Part shown: piece after piece, positions 1-10,187 of the stretch
Position numbering within the stretch: position 1 is the stretch's first letter
Layout of the letters: every line of letters begins with the position of its first letter
Origin: Chaetoderma sp. LZ-2023a
Taxonomy: Eukaryota; Mollusca; Caudofoveata; Chaetodermatida; Chaetodermatidae
Length of the DNA: 64,000 bases
Reading direction: 5' to 3'
Assembly (NCBI GenBank): GCA_034401795.1
Contig: CM067367.1
Coordinates: 34,634,880-34,698,879 of the forward strand
Notes under the pieces: generated by a model
Told to the model about the DNA's origin: nothing
Seen by the model: the letters and a program-made list of their open reading frames with translations, nothing else
The model's database searches: none
Position numbers and translations under genes: made by a program

Positions 1-6
1 ATTATT

Positions 7-68
<62 letters not shown>
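1..68. repeat. (ATT)n microsatellite at the acceptor of the first visible EGF exon
   Basis: Near-perfect ATT trinucleotide run from the window edge to about 68. The acceptor AG of the first EGF exon is at 72-73, so the repeat replaces much of the usual pyrimidine tract. Confidence 0.95.
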
Positions 69-71
<3 letters not shown>

Positions 72-73
72 AG

Positions 74-208
74 AATGTCCGGATGGCACGTTCGGCTACA
101 ACTGCAGCTCAACATGTCAATGCAAGGACGATGTCGCTTGCTTAAAGAGCGATGGCCGGTGTCCCAAAGGCTGCAAAGCTCACAGGACGGGGATTGATTG
201 CCAAACAA
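74..208 (+). CDS. EGF-like exon 1 (visible) of a CED-1/Draper/MEGF10-like receptor
   Basis: The exon is 135 nt, phase 1 to phase 1, with acceptor AG at 72-73 and donor GT at 209-210. It encodes one laminin-type EGF-like module with eight cysteines, starting CPDGTFGYNC and ending near GIDCQ. Its phase matches the next EGF exons, so each exon adds one module without changing frame. Such modules build the extracellular stalk of CED-1, Draper, MEGF10/11 and SREC receptors. The gene starts upstream of the window, so the signal peptide, any EMI domain and the number of modules are unknown. It was too short to stand out as an open frame; the call rests on the cysteine spacing and splice sites. Confidence 0.8.
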
Positions 209-352
209 GTAGGGACTTCACTCTGAAGCTAAAGATCTGATTCTATATCTCTTTCCGTATTAGTGTGGTATGTTCATGGAACAAATCCACCACGTGCTCT
301 AGTTAAGAAATATGTTGCCTACCTATAAGCTTGTTTCGATGATACCACAACG

Positions 353-460
353 TACCCATCGTCCTATCGCGCGGTATCGCCCTCCCATTAACTTACTCGT
401 ATCGTGTAACACGCTTACGCACTTTTGATGTCTGTGCTAAGTTCACGAAACTTCATAAAT
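353..460 (+). repeat. Dispersed repeat, copy 1 (also at 15385-15491)
   Basis: Both segments begin near ACCCATCGTCCTAT and end near GAAACTTCATAAAT, in the same orientation, with patchy similarity between. Family unknown. The rest of the 209-780 intron shows no other feature. Confidence 0.45.
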
Positions 461-780
461 GAGGTCAGTCAACTACCTCCCAATAAAATTGCCCGGTTAT
501 TATCATACTACTAACATACGCCCAATCACATCGCTTGACATTCGTGTTATTAGGTGTAAAACCTTAATTTATGTGTCTACTCAAAGGTTTTAAGGCTCAA
601 GGAATTCATTGGCACACATGGAATATCGATTTAGCCCTGTCTAATTCGTAAAGCGTGGGTAACGCAAAATCTGTGTCTTAAAGGAGCAGTCTCGATATTC
701 AAATCTGGGGGAAAAGTTTTCCATATACGATCACATTCATGTCTTGGATCGTGATAACCTTGTGTTTATTCCTGTTTTAG

Positions 781-915
781 AATGTCCGGCCGGGACGTTT
801 GCCAGCTGTAGCGGCACCTGTCATTGTTCTGGTGGGCCTGAGGAGTGTAACGAGGAGACAGGAGAATGTTCGGACGGCTGCTCGCCGGGGTGGCTGGGAG
901 ATGCCTGCCAGGAAG
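781..915 (+). CDS. EGF-like exon 2 of the engulfment-receptor-like gene
   Basis: The exon is 135 nt, phase 1-1, with acceptor TTTTAG ending at 780 and donor GTACGG at 916. It encodes one eight-cysteine EGF-like module, CPAGTFASC to GDACQE, of laminin/Draper type with the pattern C..C..CxC..C..C..C..C. It is the same length as the previous EGF exon. An open frame runs across it from 744 into the intron, but the splice sites and module boundaries define the true exon. Confidence 0.85.
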
Positions 916-927
916 GTACGGGAAAAT

Positions 928-1312
928 TGATTAATCCAGTTTTTACTATGCCCCACCCATCTCTAGCTAAGCTCCGCCCATGCTTTGCCCGTGTTGTGAT
1001 CGATCGAACTTTGAAATCCCTGAACTTCAATTTCCAGAAAACTATACAGGTAAACTGTTAAATATTTTGAAACTAATTTGACTGGGTGCTGTTGCTCCCT
1101 ATGCCAGCAACAGCGCCAAGTCAAATTAGTTTCAAAATATTCAACAAATTGTTTATTAAATAATAAAGACATACAATTCTTACAACTTGACGGACTATTA
1201 AGCGTTTATGACGGACTTAATTACGTCATTCATGACGTAATTCATTATGACGTCAGCCTACACGTGACTTTGTTGATTACAACGTCATGTGATTGATCGA
1301 TAGACTGCATTC
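928..1312 (+). mobile_element. MITE-1 copy (forward), in intron
   Basis: A diverged copy of the main MITE family. It starts near the CAGTTTTTACTATGCCCC block, has the central hairpin (stem words TTGAATATTTTGAAACTAA and its complement) around 1055-1145, and then the TGACGT-rich half. The terminal inverted repeats are eroded. It follows the EGF exon by about a dozen bases. Confidence 0.8.
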
Positions 1313-1489
1313 CTCTATTGTATGTATGCTAAACCAAGATAATAACGCGAGCAATCAGAGATTGTATTCCCTTGCTCTCCAGGTTTTGTCACGTCCCACA
1401 AATTTCGGATTTTAATGACTTTGGTTTGGCTTTATCCGATTTTCCAGCTTTGTCTGGTCATGATAACAGTTGTGATATTCGTGTGTGCA

Positions 1490-1637
1490 GTCACCCCCTT
1501 TCTTGTGCTAGAATCTGAGCCAAACGGACAAGTAGTTTCTCTGATATCCATAGATCCGGAATCGTAGCCGACAAGGATCCGGGGAATTTTATCCGGATCA
1601 CAGCCAAAGTCTGGAAATCCTCTTTCCCTATAAGATC
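1490..1637 (+). repeat. Dispersed element, copy 1 (related to 35749-35940 and 55113-55350)
   Basis: The segment runs from TTTCTTGTGCTAGAATCTGA through GATATCCATAGATCCGGAAT to CAAAGTCTGGAAATCC. The 35.7-kb and, inverted, 55.2-kb copies carry the same ordered blocks. The other two copies end in tetranucleotide satellites; this one does not. Confidence 0.6.
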
Positions 1638-1754
1638 ATTTTGTTGTGTTAAAATGTGAGCCTAATCGGACCAGCTGACACATAGATAGACGTGAATTCA
1701 ATACCGCTTCCCCTTACTGGTGGTACGGTAATTTTCGACTAAATTTCCATGCAA

Positions 1755-1758
<4 letters not shown>

Positions 1759-1799
<41 letters not shown>

Positions 1800-1840
1800 A
1801 GTACACACACACGCACACGCACGCGCACGCGCACACACAC
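1759..1840. repeat. (AT)n then (CA/CG)n microsatellites
   Basis: An AT dinucleotide run at about 1757-1796 is followed by alternating CA/CG dinucleotides to 1840, directly before the long palindrome. Confidence 0.95.
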
Positions 1841-1918
1841 ATACCCGCCACGCCCACTTATCGATATCATATATATATATATATATGATATCGATAAGTG
1901 GGCGTGGCGGGTATGTGT
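1837..1918. repeat. 82-bp perfect palindrome
   Basis: ACACATACCCGCCACGCCC and the rest of a 41-nt arm are repeated exactly in inverted orientation with no spacer. The centre is an (AT)n tract at 1877/1878. It could extrude as a cruciform. Confidence 0.95.
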
Positions 1919-1975
1919 ATAAGAAGTGTGGGCGACAAAGTTTGTTTTATAGCAAATTATTATCCTCTACTTTAA

Positions 1976-2170
1976 CCCTCTCATGACGAAAGCGGCCAAA
2001 ACCAGCCTCTTGAGGAGTCTAAATTTACAGGCCAAGAGACGACTTTTTTGAAAATTTACCAATGGAATGTCTTGTTCAATAACCGAGCCAGTCATTCAAG
2101 TAGTAAATTTTCAAAAATAGTCTTCTCTTGGTCTGCAAATGGACATTCAAAAAGTAAATATTTTAATTCT
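1976..2170. mobile_element. MITE-2 copy (palindromic), in intron
   Basis: A diverged copy of the near-palindromic family. The arms read GGCCAAGAGACGACTTTTTT and AAAATAGTCTTCTCTTGGTC around the central AACCGAGCCAGTCATTC. It is flanked by the family's TTAACCCTCTCAT-like left margin. Confidence 0.75.
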
Positions 2171-2225
2171 TTTAACAAATTTAGCCCTAAAAGGGTTTTT
2201 TTAAATTACTATTCAATCTACTAGA

Positions 2226-2632
2226 GGGGTCCATTTCTAGCTATGCCTCGCCCATTACTAGCTAAGCCCATCACACCTTTTGCGGGTGTTGAGATCGGTT
2301 TTAACCATTGACACCTGAATTCACAGAATGTAATTTTCAAGGTAACTCTAAAGGTACCCGGTTGAATATTTTGAAACCAACATAACTAGGTGTTGTTGCT
2401 GTTTATGGCAGCAACAGCGTCAAGTCAAATTAGTTTGAAATATTCAACGGCGTGTTTATTAAATAATACAGACATACACTTCGTACAACGACGCTTATTC
2501 CGTCATCAATTAAGCGTTCATGACGAACTTAGTTACGTCATTCATGACGTAATTGATTATTGCCGCGTCATACACGATACGTAATTGATTATGACGTGAT
2601 ATGATTGATGAATAAACTGGCATCCCCCCTTG
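2226..2632 (+). mobile_element. MITE-1 copy (forward), in intron
   Basis: It starts at GGTCCATTTCTAGCTATGCC and ends near GATGAATAAACTGGCATCC. The central hairpin at 2365-2450 and the TGACGTAA/TGACGTGA half-palindromes are retained. Confidence 0.8.
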
Positions 2633-2787
2633 ATTATGACGTCAAATACGCCAGTGCCACATCGGATCCCTCCATTATCGTAGAAATGCTCAAGAAGACA
2701 AGTGGGCAATATTGAGAATGGAAATCCGGGGTTAGGTTTTGCCCATTTCGCAGCGGAATTAAATAACTAGCTCTGGCATTATTTCAG

Positions 2788-2925
2788 CGTGCCCAGAAGG
2801 TACATTTGGCAGTAACTGTTCCGACACCTGTCACTGCGCATATGAGACTTCCCCGTGTGACCCGCAAACTGGATACTGCCCAGGAGGATGTCAGTACGGG
2901 TGGCACGGCGCTACCTGTCATGAAG
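2788..2925 (+). CDS. EGF-like exon 3 of the engulfment-receptor-like gene
   Basis: The exon is 138 nt, phase 1-1, with acceptor TTTCAG ending at 2787 and donor GTGAGA at 2926. It encodes one eight-cysteine EGF-like module beginning ACPEGTFGSNC and ending HGATCHE, with the GxC...WxG.xC ending common to Draper/MEGF modules. The 7.1-kb intron that follows contains a decayed nuclease transposon gene and nested inserts. The stretch 2926-4998 shows no exon or repeat I can name. Confidence 0.85.
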
Positions 2926-4998
2926 GTGAGAGATTCGTGGATGGGACCGTTTTACACTTTAATCCTTGAAATTCCAGTATTACAATTTCAAGGCAACTAT
3001 ACAAGAAAGCCGTATATCCATGCATAACATCAGTGGCTAGAAGTTCTATGAATTTCAAGACAAAGCATCAGCTATTTATGTCGTGGGATCACAAAGTGCA
3101 TATTGGCATACACACTCTAGAAAGCAATAAGATAGAATCACCAGATTTAGCACACACCTTGATATTATGGCGGCTTATGATTGATTTGACTTTATGGGCA
3201 ACGGATCAACTATCTTGGTCACTAAGTGCATCATCAAGAAAGCGTGCAAAGGCGTGAGACAGTATGTCACTGGAGTGCATTCTAGTTTAAAAGACAATTC
3301 TGGGATTGGTAAAAGTGTACTTTATTTGAAAGACTATTATATGACTAACAGATTGGATCCTAAATAAAAACAATAGTCAAACAATACGAGTAATTATACC
3401 ATCGTAAACATAGGATTATTTTTATCTCCTGGGCGGCGCCATTTTCTTGCAACGAGAGCGAGATTTCACGAGATCCTGACGTCATCCCCACACCAACGCT
3501 ATTTTTGCCGAGCACGAACGATGTACAGTAAATATGTATATGCATGGAGGCCTAACACGTGCTAATTTGTAATCGTTAAGACATTGTCCAGTTAAGCTAA
3601 TAAGTTTTTCAAGTAATTCTAGTGTCCGAAGTCGGCGGGGAATCGTTAACCCCTAGACCGCTGAAGCATAGATTTCATTTTCTCTATCCTATCAGAATGC
3701 GTTCATTTTGGTAACAATGCTGCTGTAAGTCATTGCTGTGCACGACAGCAACACGTTTCAGCAACATTTTTTTTCAAAGTGTACCCGGGCACTATCTCTG
3801 TAAGTAGGCTATTACGCATTTTACACCATGCTATAAGGGTTAAATGAAGTGGCACACTTGACACGTGCGTATTGTCAAATTACTTAGCCGACTCAAGATA
3901 CCGTTATAGCGTGTGTCGCAGGCAGTGTAAATATATATTCCAAGAAAACATGATATGATAATATTGCCGGAACCACAAGACCGATTGTAATAATTCTAAT
4001 GCCTCTCTGTAGCTGCAAATTCGAAGATGTATCCAATGCTAGGGATGTTAGAATCGGCCTAGCGGTTCAAAAGATACACTCTGCGTGAAAAACTATAATC
4101 CAGCAAAATTTCCAACAAAAATTCCAGGATGCGCTCTATCCATCATCCCATATCAGAATGTGTATTACAGGTACCATGACAGAATTTGTTATCACATAAC
4201 GGGAAATATTCCATCAAAATATCTTAATTATCGAAATTATTACAGTTTGCCGGGCAATATTGATCGGCGAAGCAAATTCCCCGATTTTGTCAAAATATTA
4301 ATTCATTTGGTGATATCTCTGGCAATATTCATGTGAGCAAAATGATAATTGGTCGGACAAATAGCCATTTCTTTCAGCTTTAAGCACACTCCAATTTAAT
4401 GACAATACGTAAAGATAGAGTCTGCGAGACAAAAACCATCTCATGGTGAATTTTACCAAAAAAAGGATAACATATTCTCAGATCGTATTTTAGATGAACA
4501 ATTCTTTTTATATATTCCAGTCTTTTGAACCCCTTGCCAATATTAACATCCATTATATCATATTAATCCCGAGGTCGGCACCTATTTAGAGATCCTAGAA
4601 TCATTGGAATCGCACCAGCGGTACGTTTGCTATTATCATTTACATATACTTCCTTAAAATAGATACCCACATCTATTGGCCTCACTCCTCCCGTCATAGC
4701 AATAGCGGTGGTGAGAGGCTGATGTCGCTAGACGCGATAAAATGGCACCGCCCCGATGTGCGAAAAATTGTAAATTTTACCGACTTTATCTAGCGATAGT
4801 TGGTTACGCTATTTCTATCTGGTTATTAGTCTGGTGCATTTTCATTAAACATGTAATAATCTTTCAAATAAAGCACCCTTTTTATCATCCCGGAATTGTC
4901 CTTTAATATGTATTGCCTATGACGATATGTATTGTTAACAGTCCTGTCAAACTGTAGATGACGCTGGAACAAATTGCAGCATAAATTTTTTCAATTTA
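2926..4998. other. Intron sequence, nothing recognised
   Basis: Short open frames here (for example 3033-3257 and 4085-4336) have no recognisable motif or splice context. No repeat family identified in this window is obvious in it. Confidence 0.5.
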
Positions 4999-5304
4999 CC
5001 TTTCCAGGGTAGCCATCCATCATCTGACCTCGTATAACGTCATAATCAGTTCAGCGCGTGTATGATGATGTCACAATTATTACGTCACAAAGGGTTCCAT
5101 ATAGACGTCATCAAATCTCAAATAGTCCGACACGTTGTATGAATTGTATGTCTTTGTAATTGTTTTCTATTTAATAGGCAGCAACAGCACCCAGTCAAAT
5201 TAGTTTCAAAATATTCAACAGCTTACCTGTGTAGTTTATTTGGAAATTGATAGTCAGGGTGTTCAGAGATCAATCGATCCCAACACGAGCGAAGTGTGTG
5301 TGTG

Positions 5305-5336
<32 letters not shown>

Positions 5337-5396
5337 TGCGTGTGTGTGTAGATTAGCTAGAGATGGGTGGGGAATAGCTAAAACCGGAAAGGTCCA
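4999..5396 (-). mobile_element. MITE-1 copy (reverse), with GT/GTGC microsatellite inside
   Basis: It runs from CCTTTCCAGGGTAGCCATCC to AAAACCGGAAAGGTCC, inverted relative to most copies. One hairpin arm is missing, and a (GT)n/(GTGC)n tract at about 5296-5348 has expanded within it. Confidence 0.85.
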
Positions 5397-5603
5397 TTGT
5401 ATGAGGGTTTAGCGGAACCCCATCTATAACACATCAAAAGTCCGCCAAAATCCAATTAGGGGAAAGGGGTCAAATTTACATAATTATTCTAATTCCTGCC
5501 ATTATCTGAAATTTGCTATGCTCTTCAGAAAGAACGTTACTTACTTTTCCTTACGTGATAGCCATAGACCATAGCAACATGACCTGCTTCTTCTCAACCT
5601 TTT

Positions 5604-7028
5604 ATGCGGAACTCAACTGTCAGACTGTCCAGGGAAGATAAATTACGTGTTTCCCGAGACAAATTCAATGCTAAGAAGGATTCCATGAAAGATTATACGA
5701 CTGCTAACATTTGGCTTCAGTATTTGGAGATGGTAGAAATTCTACGGAATTTCAAGAGGCGGACATTGGAAATTGTAACTTGCACCTCCAGGCCGTCGCA
5801 AGATGCTTACATATCTTTCCGCGGCTGGCCATAGTCTTTACATCAAGTCTGCATATATCTATTTATAGAACATGCAAAGACTGCCTGAAAGCCATCCAGA
5901 TATCAATGCCAACTTCATGAATGGCTATCACGTTATTCGTCAAATCAATAGGTATTGAGTAGGACTCTCCTGATCTTGTGATCGAGCATGTCCTTATCAG
6001 GCGTATCAAGACCGCCGGTGATCTAACAAAAGGCAACGAAATAACAGAGATTCGGCATTTTATTTGTTTGTTGCCCGTGCCTTGCTGCGCCGACATCAGC
6101 CATAGCATTCAAGGGCTCATCCCTTTCAGAAACTCAGCTTGACACCAACGGATGAATCAAGGGAGAACACAGCATCCTACTTCGAGTACATAAACTTCAT
6201 CTGCCGGTTCTCTTTGACCACTAATTTCTTAAATGGGAAGCAACCCCGCCAACACTTACAGATGTACTATGGAAACTAATTGAGAACGAATGTGTCATCC
6301 TTTCCGATTCTGTCCACTATGTACCTGATGGAGGTTCTCTAATACAATGCATGGTGTGTTCAGGTGAAGAGACATTTGAAACTGTTTGTGAGAGATAGGT
6401 GAACTATGTCACAAGCAAATATGACAACGCTACAATGGTTTTGATGCTGATGACACAAGTTCAGATATTAAAGATGAGCAAAAAGCAAGGAAACTTTGAC
6501 TGTGGAATCTTACAATGTCTAAGGAAATGCTCGGGTCCTGTATTTGCTCAAGATTGTTTTTGATCCATACTATTCTTGGATGTGATTCAAACTCTAGTCA
6601 TTATGGAATTGAGCAGCCTGTATCTCTTACTAAAATACAATTCCATGGCGAACTTTCCGAAATTGCCGATGTTATTATCAAGGACAACACAAATGAGGAT
6701 GATATAGCCAAACCTGCAGAGAATGTACTTGTCCTTCTCTGCAATGGTGATTCAGAGGAAAGTCTTGTTGCGTTATGGTATACACGATTCAAAGGAAAAG
6801 GTACGACAAGTTCACAATACATGAGGCACATGATTTCCCACCAACATCTGCATCCGCTAAGTTCCACAGTGTTCAGGTGTACTACCAAATTCATGTTTGG
6901 AGGGGCGATGTTGGATATCTGGATCCAGTGGAAAGGGGTGAAAAGTCATCAACCAACAGACGCTGCCTGTAAAAACTGACACGGCAGCAGCCCCTAAGGA
7001 CATACTGCATTCATTAGGATGCAATTCA
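5604..7028 (+). pseudogene. Decayed transposon nuclease gene A, main part (Academ-like)
   Basis: Stretches in shifting frames belong to one long protein family widespread in invertebrate genomes. In order I see SMKDYTTANIWLQYLEMVE (about 5680), SPDLVIEHVLIRRIKTAG (about 5970) with ITEIRHFICLLPVPCCADI, then YVTSKYDNATMVFDADDTSS (about 6410), a GCDSNSS nuclease-type motif with HYGI (about 6583) and LPVKTDTAAAPKDILHSLGC (about 6965). Several frameshifts and stops break it, and the segment that should carry the EADTR/DTD motifs seems deleted near 6490. The cysteine tail is displaced to 9599-9760 by a MITE-1 insertion. It lies inside an intron of the receptor gene. Family recognition is from memory of repeat proteins with an XPG/PIN-like nuclease core and CXC tail; the superfamily name Academ is an inference. 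Confidence 0.75.
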
Positions 7029-7200
7029 TCTTTCCAGAATATCCATCTATCGTATGACATCATGTGACGTCATAATAAGCAAAGTATAATCATTACTTTA
7101 ACCTTTAATAGCCGACATGGTGTACGAATTGTATGTCGCAATTTAATAAACATGCTGTTGAATATGTTGAAACTAATTTGACTGGGCGCTGTTGTTGCTG
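7029..7200 (-). mobile_element. MITE-1, first half, inserted in pseudogene A and split
   Basis: It begins CTTTCCAGAATATCCATCTA, continues through TGACGTCATAATAA and reaches the first hairpin arm (GAAACTAATTTGACTGGGCG), then stops abruptly at about 7200. The matching second half, same orientation, is at 9435-9598. Confidence 0.85.
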
Positions 7201-9434
7201 TAGCTCGCGTGGGTATGCGCTGGTCCGTTCTACTGCTCCACTCCATTGCACCGCATGTACAGGATGTGCAGGAGGGCTGGTTAGCTATGGTTCTCAGGGT
7301 TACGGATCGCGTATAGTGAATCTCAGAAACGTACAAAGACCAACGTCTAGAGCCAGTGGAACGATAACGTTCCAGTGGGGCCGTGCGACCATTGCCGCCA
7401 AGATTGAACCTCACCGTCACGTCCCAACTATTAGTGTCACCGGTATGACGGTCCATGACTCAATTTAGGAGCCCAGACATGATGATTAAGAAAAATATAT
7501 ACCACACAAACAATGATACTCGTTTGTTAGCACGAGAGAGAAAATGTACAGTACATAGAACTAAGTTGGTGTCTTGTTAACGTGGATTCGCCAGAGTACC
7601 TCACCGATACGTATATATTAGTGAGGTATCCCTGCAAGGGAGCGTCCTAACGAGGTCACTTATGTAGTTTAACATAAACCATTATACCCCTAACAATAAT
7701 ATTATTGTTGTGAGAGGAAAGTGCCCCGTGCGGGCCTCCATCACAGGAAAATGCCTTCAACGCTGAAGCGGAGGAGGAGAGCTGTCTAAAAGGGCCACTC
7801 TCGTTCAAACATATGCTAAGTGTAGTGTGAGTCAACCTAGTGAAATTATAATTAATGTGATGCACGCTGTTTTACGTGAACATAGGGTGGATGATTTCCA
7901 TAGAATTCAACACCGTCATCTTATGTAAGTCCAAGATACTGTATTGGTTGTTGCCACTTTTATTTATGCGGTCCTTCTGCTAAATCTTAAACTAACAGTT
8001 AGGTGTTAGATTTATATACTAGCTTTGGCTGCAAGTGGCAGAATTTCTACCTATCTTTTGACACATGAGCCTGACTGGGGAAGATGCTCGGTTTCCCTAA
8101 GGTCACCTTCCGGAGCATCTCCCTCAGACAGGCAGCAAGTGGACATGTTACGGAGTGGCAGCTTCAGAATCATATAACGATCTGGTTACATATCACACCA
8201 CAACCATATATAACATCACTAGGACAAGTCAATATTACACAAGCAATTTGAAAAGTGCATAAAAGTTTATGGTGGGGAGTAAGAGGCAGATATCCATCTC
8301 TCGTGACCTTCCCGTAAGGGCGTTAAATGGAGATCTGCGTCCCATCCGTCACCCGGTGTCGGAGGCAGATTATTTCGAGATCCGGCTCCGGTGGACTAAT
8401 GTTTGCCTGTCGTTAGGGTTAAGTTCCAGGGTGGCCAGAGATGCACTATTGGTCAGTTTGAAATAATATATTTTCGCAGTGCTTCCTACTTTAGCGGGGT
8501 TTTCTATGCTACCTGGTATCCGAAGATACAGAGGGGGTGGGGGGGGGGGGTATGCGAAATCGACACTTTGGTTTTCACCGCATGGAAACACCAATAGTTT
8601 CCCAAGTCGGATCATGTCAACGTGTAGATGGGAGTTCCAGACAATTAATAAGCCTTGTGGCTGGAGGAGCGTAGAAAGAGACAATCACTAAATATAATAA
8701 GAGGCCCTAAGGTATCTGGCCAATTTTACACAATCTAGCCGGTGTGTGGTGTTAGATATCCGCTACATCCGGAAAAGAGGCTTACGCAAATGTCTCCTAA
8801 AGAGTGGTTGTCCCTAACTACTTTGAAACCTATCCTATCGAGCTAAAATAGCCAGGTTTAGTCGATCACATGTCAGGTTCGCACAATGAGAACGTGAACA
8901 GCGACCTCAGTGTAAAATTGGTGCTGGGGGAAAAGTGATGCAGATTTATTGTTGCTGTATAGTATAGTCTAGCGTACTGCGGTCCTTGTGTTTTATATAA
9001 AATAAACAAAACAAGTAATTAGGATGGCTGCTGCCATATATAAATAACTATCACAGTATTGAGAATAAACAAAGTCCGAGGACCTTGCGGTTTATAATAA
9101 AACAATGCGTGTACATTCCCTGGGTACACTGTGCATGGTACACGACATAGCTCTTGAGGCATACCAGGCAGAGTCCCACCAGACTGCGGCCTAAAAATTA
9201 ATTAACACACGGCATGCTGTGCGGAAGTTTGATCGCCACTTTTGCGTGGTTCGGAAGATCTGACGAGTTGTCCACCAAGATTCACCACTCGTTCTACATA
9301 CTGGAGAAATTACATCGGGGCCACGAGGCCCATCCACAGGAAGGCTCCTCTGAAGTGTTGGTAGTGAGGGACTCTTCTATTTAATTGGTTGGCCCCGACG
9401 GCCATCCGAGGGCTTATAAAAACTTAGATGTGGA
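7201..9434. other. 2.2-kb insert splitting a MITE-1 hairpin; identity unknown
   Basis: The insert sits at the loop of the MITE-1 hairpin. Its left edge is near TAGCTCGCGTGGGTATGCG and its right edge near CTTAGATGTGGATG. An open frame at about 7200-7468 (+) encodes part of a Cys/Ser/Arg-containing sequence with no family I recognise. An imperfect inverted pair lies at about 8068-8135 (AGCCTGACTGGGGAAGATGC / GAGCATCTCCCTCAGACAGG). I see no transposase, clear TIR or clear target duplication. Confidence 0.5.
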
Positions 9435-9598
9435 TGCTCCAGTCAAATTAGTTTCAAAATATTCAACAGCTTACATGTATAGTTTTCTGGAAATTGAGTC
9501 AGGGAGTTCAGATACCGATCGATCCCAACACGGATGTGGTGTGGGTGGAGCTTAGATTGAGATGGGCGGGGCATAGCTAAAACTGGAAAAGTCTATTA
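9435..9598 (-). mobile_element. MITE-1, second half of the split copy
   Basis: It resumes at CCAGTCAAATTAGTTTCAAA (second hairpin arm) and ends GGGGCATAGCTAAAACTGG plus AAAAGTC. Joined to 7029-7200 it makes one standard MITE-1. Confidence 0.85.
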
Positions 9599-9760
9599 TA
9601 AAACTGACTGCGACTCAAAGAGATGCACCTGCAGGAAACATGCATTTAATTGCACATCTGCCTGTGATGACTTTAAAGGTATCAATTGTTCTAACTCCAG
9701 AAAACCACTTGATGAAGATGACTTGTCAGCTTTGTGGTGCAGTCCCCTTAAATCATATAC
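9599..9760 (+). pseudogene. Decayed nuclease gene A, C-terminal CXC tail
   Basis: An in-frame stretch reads CDSKRCTCRKHAFNC then SACDDFKGINCSNS, the C-x4-C-x-C-x6-C-x3-C...C-N cysteine cluster that ends proteins of this family. It directly follows the end of MITE-1 and continues the LGCNS stretch left at 7028, so it is the displaced 3' end of the pseudogene at 5604-7028. Confidence 0.75.
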
Positions 9761-10079
9761 AAATGTCTATTTCTCCATGCTAACAGTTAGAAGAATCATT
9801 ATACCGCGAGAACCATATTTAGGTAATGGTGGTACAGGGAGGATGATAATGTGCGTAATTGGTGCTATGTAATACATTTAAAAGATAAACAATATCCTCA
9901 TTGTATTCCTTGACACTGAAAACATGTGTATATATATATATACGGACGTTTGATATGTTATACTTGGGCGTCCCCTGAACCCCATACACGTGAACAATAT
10001 TATGTTGCAAGTTATTCCAGGTTGAGCCCTTATTTGATGTAGATTGCCTGAACAATAATTGTTTATTATTTATTGGCAG

Positions 10080-10187
10080 CTTGCCCCGATGGTAAATTCG
10101 GCAGAGACTGCAGCAAAACATGTAGATGCGGCCCATCAAACAGATCATGCGATCCAATCACTGGTGTCTGTTTGATACCTCCTCCCG
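10080..10187 (+). CDS. EGF-like exon 4 (short) of the engulfment-receptor-like gene
   Basis: The exon is 108 nt, phase 1-1, with acceptor GGCAG ending at 10079 and donor GTAAGA at 10188. It encodes ACPDGKFGRDC to TGVC followed by a proline-rich LIPPPG linker: six cysteines of an EGF-like module rather than eight, so the membrane-proximal module is truncated. It joins in phase to the transmembrane exon at 12315. A further exon between 10188 and 12314 is possible but I do not see one; that stretch holds a GTGA/GTGC microsatellite (about 10240-10310), C-rich sequence (10370-10430) and a MITE-1. Confidence 0.75.

Noticed and set aside
7070-7468. Open frames on both strands (128 and 111 codons)
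   Set aside because: They start within a MITE-1 half and run into unknown insert sequence; no motif recognised, so not called as genes.
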